From NCBI GenBank assembly GCA_911728455.2, contig OU452233.1, positions 16,934,087 through 16,998,086 on the forward strand: a stretch of DNA of 64,000 nt, in the 5' to 3' direction. Origin of the DNA: Marthasterias glacialis (lineage: Eukaryota; Echinodermata; Asteroidea; Forcipulatida; Asteriidae). The position numbers were made by a program, and so were the translations under genes. A model generated the notes under the pieces. That model saw only the letters and a program-made list of their open reading frames with translations. It ran no database searches and had not been told where the DNA came from. Positions 46,813-58,149 of the stretch are shown in pieces (the stretch's first letter is position 1; each line of letters opens with the position of its first letter).

Positions 46813-48430
46813 GTCCACAGACATTGGGTGGGATTCGAACCCACAACGACTCATATTCTAGAGCAGATGTCTTAACCACTAGACCACGGAGCTTGCCTGG
46901 TGGTGGGTGCACTCTGCTCCTAATTTCTCCCAGCAGAGTTCAATGTCGAGACTCAAATTTATCTCAGCCCCGATTCTTCTCGATACCACTATTTCTCTCG
47001 TTAAAGACTAACTTAAAAAGAACAACCTTTTTTGTCAGAACCAATATTTCTTCCCAGAAGAGATTTTCGTAAACAGATCAACTCCGGTAATTGTCAGAAC
47101 CATTATTTTTTTCTCAGAAAAGATTTTCGTAAAGAGAACAACCCAGCTTCTTCTCTAAACCAACATTTCTTTCGAGAGGAAATTAACTAAAATAGATCAA
47201 CCCTATGATTTCTTTGAACCAATATTTCTTCCCAGACGAGATTAAGTTAGAGATCAACCATGGTTCTGTTGTGAACCAGCATTTCTTCCCAAATAGAGTA
47301 CAGATCAATCCAGTTCTTATCAGAACCAACAACTCAGAAAAGAGATTTTCTTAAAGAAATCAACACCGGTTCTAATCAGAACCTTTGTTTCTCCCCAGAA
47401 AAAATTAACTTAAAGAGATAAACCCCAGTTCTTCTGTGAACCAAAAGTTCTCCGCAGTCATGGCAGTAGAGGTTAGCTTGAAGAGATCAACCCAAGTTCT
47501 TCTCCGAACCAATATTTCTTCTCAGTCAAGATTACCTTGAAGAGATCATCCCAAGTTTCAACATTTCTTCCCGGAAGAGAAAGAGATTCACTTTACATAT
47601 ATAGTTGTTACCTGTAAACTGATTGTTCATGTTTTTTTTTTTTTTCAATTATTACTCATCATTTTCACTGTCTCTCACAGTTATTTTAAATACACTTTTA
47701 CTTAAACATTTAACTCACTAATAATAGCCAATTGACACCTTTGATCTGCAGTAATTAATTACATCTATTATTGATCACTCACGTACAACATGAAAATTAA
47801 GGCACATGACATTTTGCAAATCATACAGAAGAATATGTTTGTTTTTTCCTTCTTGTTTTTGGAATATTTTTATTTGCTTTAGTTGCATGTTCATGAAGAC
47901 CTACACATAGTGTACAATGAACGTTACAGTCTTTTGTAAGGGGGATGAAGGACGCAATGTTGAAGGCACAGTTTCAGAGAAGGTGCTATAACGCAGTTCT
48001 TGACATAACAAAATACATTTTCATGTAGGGCCTATGTTGTACAGTGTACATGCATGCATATATATGTACATGTACAATAGCATTAGCAGTGCACCTGTAA
48101 CCTGCAAAGCACATTACTCGTCATTTTGACTAAAGACTCATTTCTGAAGCAATCAGCAGGTGTTCTTCATCCCTTTGAAATTGCCCTGTGCTCCTTGCGA
48201 ACATACATGTACCAGTACATGTAAACTCAGAAATTTTGCTGTGGGAAAAAAACGATACGTACATGTAGTACTACTACACATTGGAATAGCTGCAAAGTAC
48301 ATCAACCATTAAAACCTTCATAATTAAGTGATTCTTTAGAACAAGACAATAAAAACAAATCATTGGCATTTGAAGTGAAGGGTTTTATCAGGATTTGCCC
48401 CTGTTCTGTCCAAAACAGAGGTTTGTTCAT
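46813..48430. mobile_element. composite repeat with internal minisatellite, copy 2
   Basis: Starts with a reversed tRNA-like head (46825-46890: GGGATTCGAACCCAC ... GACCACGG) and GCCTGGTGGTGGG. The minisatellite at about 46970-47585 follows, then the same right part as copy 1 (TGTTACCTGTAAACTGAT, CTCTCACAGTTATTTTAAA, TTTGATCTGCAGTAATTAAT, GAAGTGAAGGGTTTTAT). It interrupts the MITE that ends at 46812. Confidence 0.65.
46970..47585. repeat. 59-bp minisatellite array, short version (about 10 units)
   Basis: Same unit as at 30850-33100 but fewer and more diverged copies. The GGTTCT/AGAACC dyad is intact in only a few units. It indicates expansion in copy 1 or contraction in copy 2. Confidence 0.8.
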
Positions 48431-49174
48431 GTTGAGTTCTAAAGCATGGAAAAGGCAAACATTTACACGGTTCTGGGATTTTCAGCTGTCATATTATAAA
48501 CATTTATTTATCAAATAACTTCCAAAGCTCATGAAGCCAGAACCTAAGTTGAAAAGATGAGTACTAATATTAATCTACAACTAAACACATAAATGCAATG
48601 TGAAATCATGCGGTGAATTTACACAAATCAGAAATATTAACCCTACCAGGACCGGCGGGGGAGGGGGGGGGGGCACAACGTGCCCCCGGCCAATGTTTTC
48701 CCAGTGACATATTAACGCTTAGTCCGATCACCACGAAATTTTCTGACTTTTCCCAAAATAAATCTAGAACCATGTTGGCAAAAAATAATTGATACCGGGG
48801 TTTGCTGTTGCCATGGCAACCATTTGTTTGACCTTGGATCACACGATTTTACTGTTTTTAGAATTAACTTTTTGGCACTTGTGTTTAGGGATGGCTACAT
48901 TGTATCACACTGGCTTCGCACCGCATGGGCTCCGCTGCTTGCCGTTGCAATGTTATCTTTTTACAACTGACTGGTTAATATTTATGTTTTTGTTCAATCA
49001 CTTTTTAAAGCCCATTGTTACTTTGTGTATGTATTTTTTTTTATTTTTTTGTTATTTAATCCGACCGGAATTTAGCTGTTGGCTGCAATGTTCGAACATA
49101 AATGAACCATTCAAATCAAATCAAATCAAATCATGTGGGGGAAAAAAAAAAACGTGCAAGACTATGAAATGAAT

Positions 49175-49552
49175 AGACCGAATGAGCTCTCCAAGTCTTG
49201 TGACCTGTAGTGAGTATTAAACGTAAACAAACACGGCGTCCTCCATAAGAAAATGCCGCACGTTACATGGCGATTGTTGCATTTATTCATTCGATCAAGG
49301 CTTTTCTTTCTCGAAATATGTGAAAAATATGATTGTGATATGTTTGTGAAACTGTAATGTGATTAACATCATCATTGCGTCACAACATACAACTTTAATA
49401 AAATGGCTTAGTAAGTGTTGTAATATTACCAAAAGCCGACAGTTGGTGTGACTCTGTCGGTCACAAGATGTATTATGCACGTAGCTTGCCATCAGCTGAG
49501 ATCCGCTACAGGTCACGTGAGAACATGTAAACATTGGTCGCGCAATCGGTCT
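49175..49552 (+). mobile_element. MITE, AGACCGATTGCG family, short copy
   Basis: Starts AGACCGAATGAG and ends CGCAATCGGTCT with AT outside both ends. It has an internal deletion relative to 5267-6036. It contains the uninterrupted GTATTAAACGTAAACAAAC sequence used as the insertion site in the copy at 44717. The minus frame 49295-49534 is inside it. Confidence 0.78.
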
Positions 49553-50730
49553 ATTTCAACCTGCCTGCAAATCGTGAGCACAGTGAGCAGATTGCTGTGT
49601 CGAGTCTGCGACAGTGTGCAATTCGAACTGGGAAATCCTGATTCGTAAGTTGAGGGTTTACAATCCACCCCCCCCCCTCTGCCCGCCCTACCCTCTGCAT
49701 GATTCCCAACAGTCTGATGAGAGTTCAGTCGAAATTGACAGTCCAAAGGGATAAAAAATACACTTAAAGGTGAATGCTTAGACCTGTACGGGACTTTGTG
49801 GAACGAGGAAGGGTCAACGCCCCCTTACCGTTTGTCTTTATTGGTGACGTTGTTTTGTTAACGAAGCTGTTGAGAAGAGATGTCTGTATCAAACAAATGT
49901 CTGACAGTTTGGGACCAGATTCGATCATTGAATCCTCGACTAATACAAAAACTAGCGTTGCCAATCAAGACGATCTTGCTGTCATATCTTAATCCCAACA
50001 TCAGCAGACACAAACAATGTTAAGATAGAAATACAGGCATCATTGCAAAAGCTTTTTTTCCCCTTTTCTTTTTATTCATATTATTTATTGGACGCTAACG
50101 ATTCAGCAATGGAACCCAAGAGTAAGTCTTTTGATTAGGATTTTATTCAAGTTTACCTTATATTTGAGTATTGAATTACTATGTATGCAGCTTGCAAGGA
50201 TGACTTATATTTAGGACCTTCTAATTAGCATCTCATCAGGTTTTTGGGGGAAAATTATAGTTTAGATTTAAACAGGATATCCTATAAAGGGTTTATTTAG
50301 AACGCAAACCATCAAACCTATGTATTACTTTTGTCATATTGGACTATTTGTTGTTAATGTGTAATCGGTTAACATGAAGTACAATATTTGTATAAATGAA
50401 GCAGTTGGCTGTGATGTGGAATGCCATTTGCCGCCAGGGCTTTAGCCCCATGGTCCCGTAACCCGGTAAAGGCCCAGAAACTTTCCAGAACATGCATTTT
50501 GTAGGCTTCACTCTTGCCTCAATAGTTGTCATTCCTTGAGCTCATTTGCCTTACATTATGCTGGCTCTTATAGGAAGTCACAGTTTTGTGTATAATGTAG
50601 TTATTGTTTTATTACACTAAATATATTAATGATTAGAATAGCTTTTGAAGAATCGTGATTATCTAAATCTAAAACTTGTTTTTAGGAAACTATCATTTAA
50701 AAGTAATTTATTTAATTTCCATTCTTCCAG

Positions 50731-50867
50731 ACATCTTCGAAATTATCTGATGTTTGTATCTGTTGTCGTCAAAATTGATGGTTGGACGCTCAGATCTGTT
50801 AACATTTTGACGTGAACTCTGCAGAGAAAAACAGAAGGACTGAGAGTTCGTTTTTGATCATGACTTG
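50731..50867 (+). other. possible 5' untranslated exon
   Basis: TTCTTCCAG/ACATCT and GACTTG/GTGAGTGC form a good acceptor-donor pair around 137 bases. No frame is open throughout; an ATG lies 8 bases before the donor. It could be an internal non-coding exon of a plus-strand gene or lncRNA. Nothing else supports it. Confidence 0.2.
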
Positions 50868-51077
50868 GTGAGTGCAAAACAACATGCCATTATAAAGAAT
50901 TCCACGGTAGTATTGGATATATTCTTAATAACGAAAGGTGTCTCTTTCTGATTGTATGAACATGTTTCTAGGGGAAAATGTTTGCCAGACCCTTTCGATT
51001 TTGTTGCCTGCGCACTAATGTTTTATGCATCGATTTATTGACGGAGAAGGGTACATACCTTGACTGAAACTAGTCTC

Positions 51078-51502
51078 TTATCGTCCCTTTCTTTTGATGG
51101 TGCCTTTGGTCTTCTTGACACCACGACCTTTCATCTTTTTGATTGCTTTACGTGGCAAAGCTGCTATAAAGGAGAAAATCATTATTTCAGTCGAGTTTTC
51201 TTTATCTTTGTCGGCTTCGTTAGTCTCTGAATTTTACGATAAAGGCTCGTCTTACTGTGCGAGGTTTTGGTCTACAGCATAATATGATCCCCACAAAGCC
51301 CCTTTTTTTTGCATTATGATGATAGGCTGTTGTGTCCCATTTTGACATAAGCATTTTTGGCGGTCTGTTTTTGTCGATTCTCGGCATCGTTGATGTACTT
51401 ACGTTTACCAGCAGGCTCTCGTAAATGGGACGCTGTGCTCTTGGCAAGCAGTTTCTTGAGGGCCTTCACACGGTCTTGTTGCTCCTTTTTTGATCCCGGC
51501 AT
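51078..51502 (-). CDS. possible two-exon gene for a 61-residue very basic protein
   Basis: Exon 1 is 51502-51403 (MPGSKKEQQDRVKALKKLLA, KSTASHLREPAGK) with donor AAAC/GTAAGT. Exon 2 is 51163-51078 (ALPRKAIKKMKGRGVKKTKG, TIKRKGR, stop) with acceptor CTTTATAG. Phases agree (1 and 1) and the junction codon is CCA. Nearly 40 percent of residues are Lys or Arg, arranged as a probable helix followed by a KGRG/KRKGR tail, which would suit a nucleolar or RNA-binding protein. That role is inference. The acceptor is TAG-CAG, so one codon may be optional. The frame is open upstream to an ATG at 51529, and an acceptor-like TTTGTCAG lies just before the chosen ATG, so the true start may differ. Family not recognised. 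Confidence 0.5.
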
Positions 51503-52159
51503 ACTGACAAACCGCAAGTTTCTCTTCAAAATTACAGATGGGACTTCGGGAGGTTCACTTCCGAATATGCTGTACTTGTGTTCTTGGTTGCAACGTTTGG
51601 AAAATGTATTTGGCGCGTCAGCTTTGAACTTAACAAATACGTGGCAGTAAAAGGGTAAAAAAGTAATCCCTATTTTCGTATCAACGCATCCATTGTTGTC
51701 CTCTCGGATTTGGGTTTATGGTTGACTTGGTAAAAATAGTGCATTCAAAGGCACTGTTGGTTTAAAACAAGTTTTAGCCGAACATTTCTCTTGCAAATAA
51801 AATAAGAAAGCCAATTCTTTCACACCCATAAACTGCCTTTGATATTACGAAACAATCATTCACATAATTACATGCTGACATCATTTGAACCCGGGATGAG
51901 AATTTCCCAATAGTGTTGCATTGCGCAATGTAAAATTGTAGACACATTGATGCCTGTATAAAAAAATGATGATGATGTAAAATGCCTCCGCCTCGCCAAA
52001 ACAGCCTTCTTGAGTGTGTGTGTGTGTGTGTTTTTTTTACTGTTTGAACGAACGTTCGCAAGTCCATATTCTAGCGTTTCAAAAAATGGGAGAATTTTAC
52101 CATTTTTAGTTTCTGTTATTTTATTTTGTCCTTGTATAATTTGGCTCTCCATGTTTCCA

Positions 52160-53156
52160 ACACTGTTCGTGACAGACCGTCCTTTATGAGCAGACAGTGG
52201 CCATTTCTTGTCTTAGCTGGGGACAAACTATATAAACACAGTGCGAAGATTGAAACGGGTGTGTCTAAGACAGCAATATTTGATACTTAATGATTTTGCA
52301 AAGTGTATGGAAAAGACAAACGAACACACGGTTCTGGGATTTTTGATTGTCAACATTCCAATTTATTTAGCAACTATTTTTTAGAACACGAAACAAGAAG
52401 CTAGGTACATACTGATGTAATATTTTACTGTAAAGGGTGAAAACTGAAGTAAGGGCTGTAAAAACTAGATTTGCCTATTTAGTTATTGAGTCTTGGGTTT
52501 AATGAACGAACAGATGAACATGGTTTCTTCACCAGTCCAAGAACTTGTTACTTCGGTAAACTGAGTTTTGACAGTTTACATTGGTGTCACTACTTGAGTA
52601 AAGTACTGTTAGTGGTTTAGGTTTTTTAACTTTTTGTTTCAGAAATGGTACCCCCTTCGGTACTTTCTATTAAACTGTGACGTCAACACGAGGATTAGAA
52701 CCTTGACAAAGTTACTTTAGTTTTCACCCTCAAACATTGTGGACGTATGATCCACCTTTAAAAAGGGTTATAATCGTTGCTTTAAATGAAGTTGCCCTCA
52801 ACCCAAATACAATTTTTGACATAAACGTTTGTTTGTTTGTTTGTTTGTTTTAATGTTTGTTTGTTAGCTTGTTGGTTGGACTGACACACCTGTAGATGAC
52901 GGTGCAAGGCACCTTTGTCAGTCCTGGCTAACCTGGATTGTTGATGTCTCTTCTGTTTTTCTCAATCTTTGAAATCCCCATTGATTTTATCCCTATTTTT
53001 CTGTAGTTACTGCCTTTTCCCTTTTGTTCGTTTGGACGTATCCCATTTTTACTGCCCTTTTCGTAATAGTGGTTCCCTTTTCCCTTTTCCCTTTTTAAGA
53101 TTAACGTTGTTAATTCTTGTATATATTCTTGTACTTGCACGTGAAATTACCGAATA

Positions 53157-53196
<40 letters not shown>

Positions 53197-54580
53197 GAAT
53201 GTTTTTGCCAATAATCCTAACCATCGGCTACCAATCAATTTTGACCACAATCATATATCCAAATAGTTAAGTGACTACTACATTGTACTAAATTAAATAC
53301 TAAATTAAATCATGTTTAATAGTAGGCGTTACTAATAACGTTTTAAAGCAATTTTTTATTGAGACGTTTTTTGTGAAAAATTTACTCGACTGATTAGTAC
53401 TTTATGGAATTACTTTTCTTTACAAGAGCTCACTTTAATTAAACTGAGGGAAATGTGAAATAATTCTTTGCATATCACTTATTGAGACACACCTTTTCAT
53501 TTGTTATTCTTCGTTGACATAGAGCACGGGCATTGATTTATGATTTTATCGCTTGAGATGCGTTCAAAAGGCTTCTTAATTTTTGATGATCATTCAACCA
53601 TATAATTTAACAGTCTGACAAGTAAATATTATTTACATGTGCTGTTTAGAATGAAATATGCCCCAACATCAGCCTGTGGTGTATGGTGAATTCACACACA
53701 TCATGTGATGTCACATCATGCGCAGTTGGGTTCATTAGTACTTCAAGGACCATTGTTGCTTCTTGTTAGTTCATTTTTCTTATTATGGAGGGGGGGGGGT
53801 GTAATCCGATGAGAGTTCAGGCACTGATGGTCAACTAGGTTCTCTTGTGTGCTTGCCGTGGATGACAGAACCATCGTTGTTCGGTGGAGGCGATGGGTGG
53901 TGCTGTGAAAATTCCCTGTTCAATGGAACAAACACAAAATTACAGTTGTCATTAGATGGTTAAAGCCAATCATGTGTGTAAGGGACCATTGAGAATATGT
54001 TGCTTTTAAAATGTGCTTCCTTCCGCTATGGTAAATCATATTTCAAAATCTCTTGGGTTCTTCAACCATGCATTAACAAAGCTTTATTTATTTATGTATT
54101 TGTTTGTTTGTTTATTTTTTTTTAAGTGTATCCTTCTGTACGTTTTGAAACTACCACGGCCTCCGTTTCAACGGTCTTTGCCTTGGTACCCCTTTAAAAT
54201 TTGCCACAGACTTAAATCAAACTATAAAACATTAATCTTTGCACAATTATTAGCGAAGACATTCTTATTCTGGAAGTATGGTAGCTTTGTATAGGAACAC
54301 TATGCACCGCGTGAAACAAGCCCATAGTAGACCGTTCACAGAAATCTACACGAGCGTCTTTGTGTTTGTCATAGATACTATTTTCGGATTACTTTTATAT
54401 TGAACAATATACAACAATGTATCAACTGCATTACATACTTGCATTACTTTAAATGTTGTGGTTAAGCGTATACTATTCGTTTACAACGCCTGTACATCGA
54501 ACAGACGGCAGGGTTCTGTGCTCAAACTCACAGTGACTAAAGTCTTATGAAATTGTGGGCCCGGCTTTACTCACTCGGCT
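52160..54580. other. spacer with microsatellites
   Basis: No gene was recognised. Contains a TTTG run (52830-52870) and an (AAT)n microsatellite (53156-53196). The segment 52310-52380 (ACGGTTCTGGGATTTT, TTTATTTAGCAACT) is a second copy of 48460-48510. Frames at 52928-53157 are low-complexity. Confidence 0.4.
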
Positions 54581-54600
54581 TACCATGTAAGGTGGAAACT

Positions 54601-54875
54601 CTAATGCAAAGACACTGTAGTAGAGGTTTGAACCTGTCGTCCCTTGTTGTCTTTGATGATGACGGTGTACTGATTGCCGTTGTGCTTGGGCCAAGTTTTC
54701 TTGATTACCAATGAAGTACGCCCAGTGCTAGGACGGTCTTTCTGCTGGACGTAATCGATGCCATTCCTTTGCCACGTAATGGTCACTCCCGATGATGCCT
54801 CATATTCGACGGATAACTTGACACGATACCCTACATGATACCAGTATGTGTCATCTAGCGTGGTAACGACGGGGT
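54601..54875 (-). CDS. immunoglobulin-like domain exon A, ends in stop
   Basis: The acceptor TCTTTCAG is at 54876 (phase 1), then DPVVTTLDDTYWYHVGYRVK, LSVEYEASSGVTITWQRNGI, STGRTSLVIKKTWPKHNGNQ, YTVIIKDNKGRQVQTSTTVS, LH and stop (54601-54603). The layout is an Ig I-set-like fold of about 90 residues: GYRVKLSVEY is the B strand, VTITWQRNG the C strand with the core Trp, HNGNQYTVIIKD the F strand. Both cysteine positions hold Val, so no disulfide can form. A donor-like ATG/GTAAGC lies 16-17 bases past the stop. The domain is paralogous to those at 57703 and 62472. Whether it is a last exon of its own gene, an alternative last exon or a decayed internal exon cannot be decided here. Confidence 0.6.
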
Positions 54876-57702
54876 CTGAAAGAGTGACAATGTGAGAAGA
54901 ACATTAACGCAATTTGGTTAAAAAAAAACAAAAAAACAACAACAACAACCACCTACTAAAACAGTTCTCTTTTCTAGTTTATTACACAGGAATGTAAATT
55001 ATGATTTACATGTATATCCTGATGCCCATTATGATTTGAAACAAATTTGGTATCTGAAATACAAGTTAGATTCTTGACAGATGGATGATTTCTCCTCCGC
55101 GCCAGCAGGGTAGCCAAGGATTGGGATGGGGTGGGGGGGGGGGGGCTGGGAGCACGTGCCTTCCCCACATTGTTCCAATTTCCTCAGATGCCCCCCCCCC
55201 TGAAAAACCCAGATACATGCCCCACCCCCCTGTGTGGACTTAAAGCTGTATACAATGTGTCTGGTCATCCCTGTCGAAAATGCTCTACCTACCTTGTTGC
55301 CAGGGCTCTCTCATCTTCCCGCTGGTCATCCTCTGTTTAAACTTAAAAATCTCCCCGTCTTGTGTCTCACGCCTCATCTTCAGTTTGTCTTCAAGCTATG
55401 ACAATGTTACTGAGTACAGTCTTTGCGTCTCTTCTCATGCGCCAACTTGATTTAAATCCGACCACAGCGCAGCCCGGGGTACACGTACGTGTTTATAAAA
55501 GAAACTGGTGGCGTAGTGATAGTACTTGTGATGCGGTCTTTTTGTCTGTCGACCCGTTCACAAAATCCCGTACTCCACACGAATTAATTATCATTATCGG
55601 TGTAACGGGGATTCCCCTATAAAAAATGGCGCTGATGTATGAGTTAGCCATTTCCAGTTTACGTATGTAATCATTTACAATATTCATGTAAACATTGTCG
55701 TAGCCTTTGCCGTTTTTCTAATGCATCTCACAATCACTGAAGCTGTGCATTCATAAAGTAACTAGGTTGTGTATTGTGTATTGTACCCCAAAGTAAAAGA
55801 AGACAAAACAACAGTTCATTCTTCAAACCCCTGATATCCGATCAGTTAAATCCCAACAAGCAAATGCCCACCAAACGATGAATTTATTTTATGTTATCCA
55901 GAAAGTATACGGGGTATATACTCTGGTCAGCTGATTTCTCTCAACCCTTGCGGTGTCATGAAAGACTGGAAAACACTGTGCGGGGGTTTTGGTATGTTTG
56001 CCTATTCGTCTTGATTTTGCAAAAACAGAGTTTGCGTGTCTGGTTTTATCCGTGCTAATTCTGAGCCTACATGATTTGTAAAAGAAAATCAGCCCTGTTT
56101 GTGCTGCAACATATACACGTGGATTTCATGGAAATATTATGTGAGACGCACACCACTATGTAAGGAACACCAAACGAGGTTAAAGTCCCAGTATACTAAG
56201 ATAGGCATCCCTCTGGAGGTAAGGTTGATTTTAAATATCTGATCGTATGCTGTAAACACTACATGAAAATAATTAAAAACACAAAGCCAGCCTTCAATGA
56301 TGCCCTTTCTGAATTAATTTTCTCAATAATATAAAGGCAATACAAAGTGGATAATATTAAAAACACGGTACTATCGAGACATGCTTCTCCTTTTTTAAAA
56401 ATGATTTTATTGCAGTGGTAAATTGCTAGTTACATGTAGTTAATAACTTGACAGCATTTAATGGACACACTGCCTGCACATTTCTTGACATTTTGCTGTT
56501 TTGATTTGCTCCTTGCTCCTTGAGAGTTGTTCTTGCAATAAAACACCAACAGAGTGATGAAATTAGTGAGTAACGATAAAAACAACGGACAATAGGCCTT
56601 ATTTTTGACTGCAGGAAGGCACCCTAGATCGGGGTCAAACCATAGAAATAGTATGGCTAGTTTTTTTTTTTTTTTTTTTGTTTTTTTTTTACAGTTTTAA
56701 AATGTATTCGTCAGTGTAAGATCAATGCTTGGAAAATTTTATTTGTAATGTTTTGAAAGATTTATGTCATTTCAAAAATAGTATTGCGCCCTCTTGCTGT
56801 CAAAATACGGCCTATTACTGTCAAAAGTACGGCCTATTGCCTCTGGAAGTACAACCAGTGGAGCCTCACTCTACACAGAAACAACTTCGGTCGCTATTTT
56901 GTTGAGCCAAAAATTTGGGTCTTGGAAAAGACGGACAGTGTTCTGTCACGAAATGCAACAAAAACCACACAATTTCGAGGGATACTAATGTGAATCATTA
57001 TATTCTACTTTTGAATTATATATATCCAAACATTTTCATTTCACAGCAAATGTTTTTTATAGTGCCAAAGCGCCCAATCCGAAAGCAAGTGTCCCTTTAA
57101 AAACATTTTTTTAATGTAGGATGGCCCTTGTGCATGTACTAAGAACACATTTGCCGGTATTATTCAGGGGTCAGGTAAAATGCCGGAATGTACGTATTTT
57201 ATAACACCTCCTACGAGGCTTCAGTACAACAATTTTAGTTACACCCGCAGGGTTTTAACCTTGTTGTTTGTGCCTCCTCTGATCTGGTGACTGGATTGCC
57301 TGGGCAGTTGTCAGCACCTATTAAAGGGTGATATGAAGAAAAAAAAGAACACATTTAGTTGCGAAGCGCTCAGCGTTATAGATGTGTAAGTGAACAACTA
57401 CTGTTGTGAAGAAGTACGATACATAAATGTACATTATTATACCATACACAATACGACTAAAGGTCACTATGACCTTTTTTCAAATGTTTCTTGAAGCTGT
57501 AAGAATTTGAAGGTTTTTTATGATGAACTTTCGCTCCGTTAAGCACAATTTCTTTGATGCATTTTTGTTTACTATATGCTTGAAAAGTTTAGATGTGTTA
57601 TATTTTTTTTTCCCCCTGTATACTTTTTTGAAACACTTGAAACATGTTGGTAATTTTAAGAATCGGTGAGTGAAAAGACGCATGCTATCTTACCTATGCT
57701 AC
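54876..57702. other. spacer between Ig-like exons
   Basis: No coding exon was supported. G and C homopolymer runs lie at 55131-55145 and 55190-55200. A segment at 56777-56835 (TATTGCGCCCTCTTGCTGTC, then GGCCTATT) is repeated at about 2224-2262. The right end of a TTAA-type element (AAGTGTCCCTTTAA) lies at about 57088-57101. Frames at 55029-55687 and 56784-57100 look non-coding. Confidence 0.4.
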
Positions 57703-57980
57703 CTATGGCTGAACGGAGATTGTGCTCTGAGTTGAAGTCTCGCGCCCATTTGTCATATTGGTGATGGTGACTTTGTAAGTGCTATTGTGAACGTGTTGCT
57801 GTACGTTGTTGAGGACCATAGAGGTGTTCCCGGTCCGGCTGAATCCTTGACCGGAGGCCTGGTTATTGCCGTTCTTTTTCCACTCAATTCTGACAAGCGA
57901 TGGTGAATCGTAGTCCACATCCAATGTTAGGGTATCCCCTACACGAACAGTTTTGTTATAAAGAACCTCCACAGCCGGGT
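57703..57980 (-). CDS. immunoglobulin-like domain exon B, ends in stop
   Basis: The acceptor TATTCACAG (phase 1) is followed by DPAVEVLYNKTVRVGDTLTL, DVDYDSPSLVRIEWKKNGNN, then SGQGFSRTGNTSMVLNNVQQ, HVHNSTYKVTITNMTNGRET, STQSTISVQP and stop at 57703-57705. An I-set-like Ig fold: VGDTLTLDV (B), RIEWKKNG (C, core Trp), NSTYKVTIT (F), STISV (G). There is no cysteine at all; the two canonical positions are Val. Three N-x-S/T sequons (NTS, NST, NMT) would suit an extracellular protein but also occur by chance. Length and boundaries match exon A. GTAGCA and GTAAGA follow the stop closely, so a downstream splice would not change the protein. Confidence 0.65.
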
Positions 57981-58149
57981 CTGTGAATAGCAGTGGAAAT
58001 AAATCGTAGGTTGTTAGTGACCACACAACTACAATCACATATGATGTATTTGTACTGTCTTGATACAAGAATGATCATGTTTGAGGACTTGTTCGTACCA
58101 TGTTTATCATCATTTTTTAACCGGCTTGAAGTTGGTTACTTATTTGACG

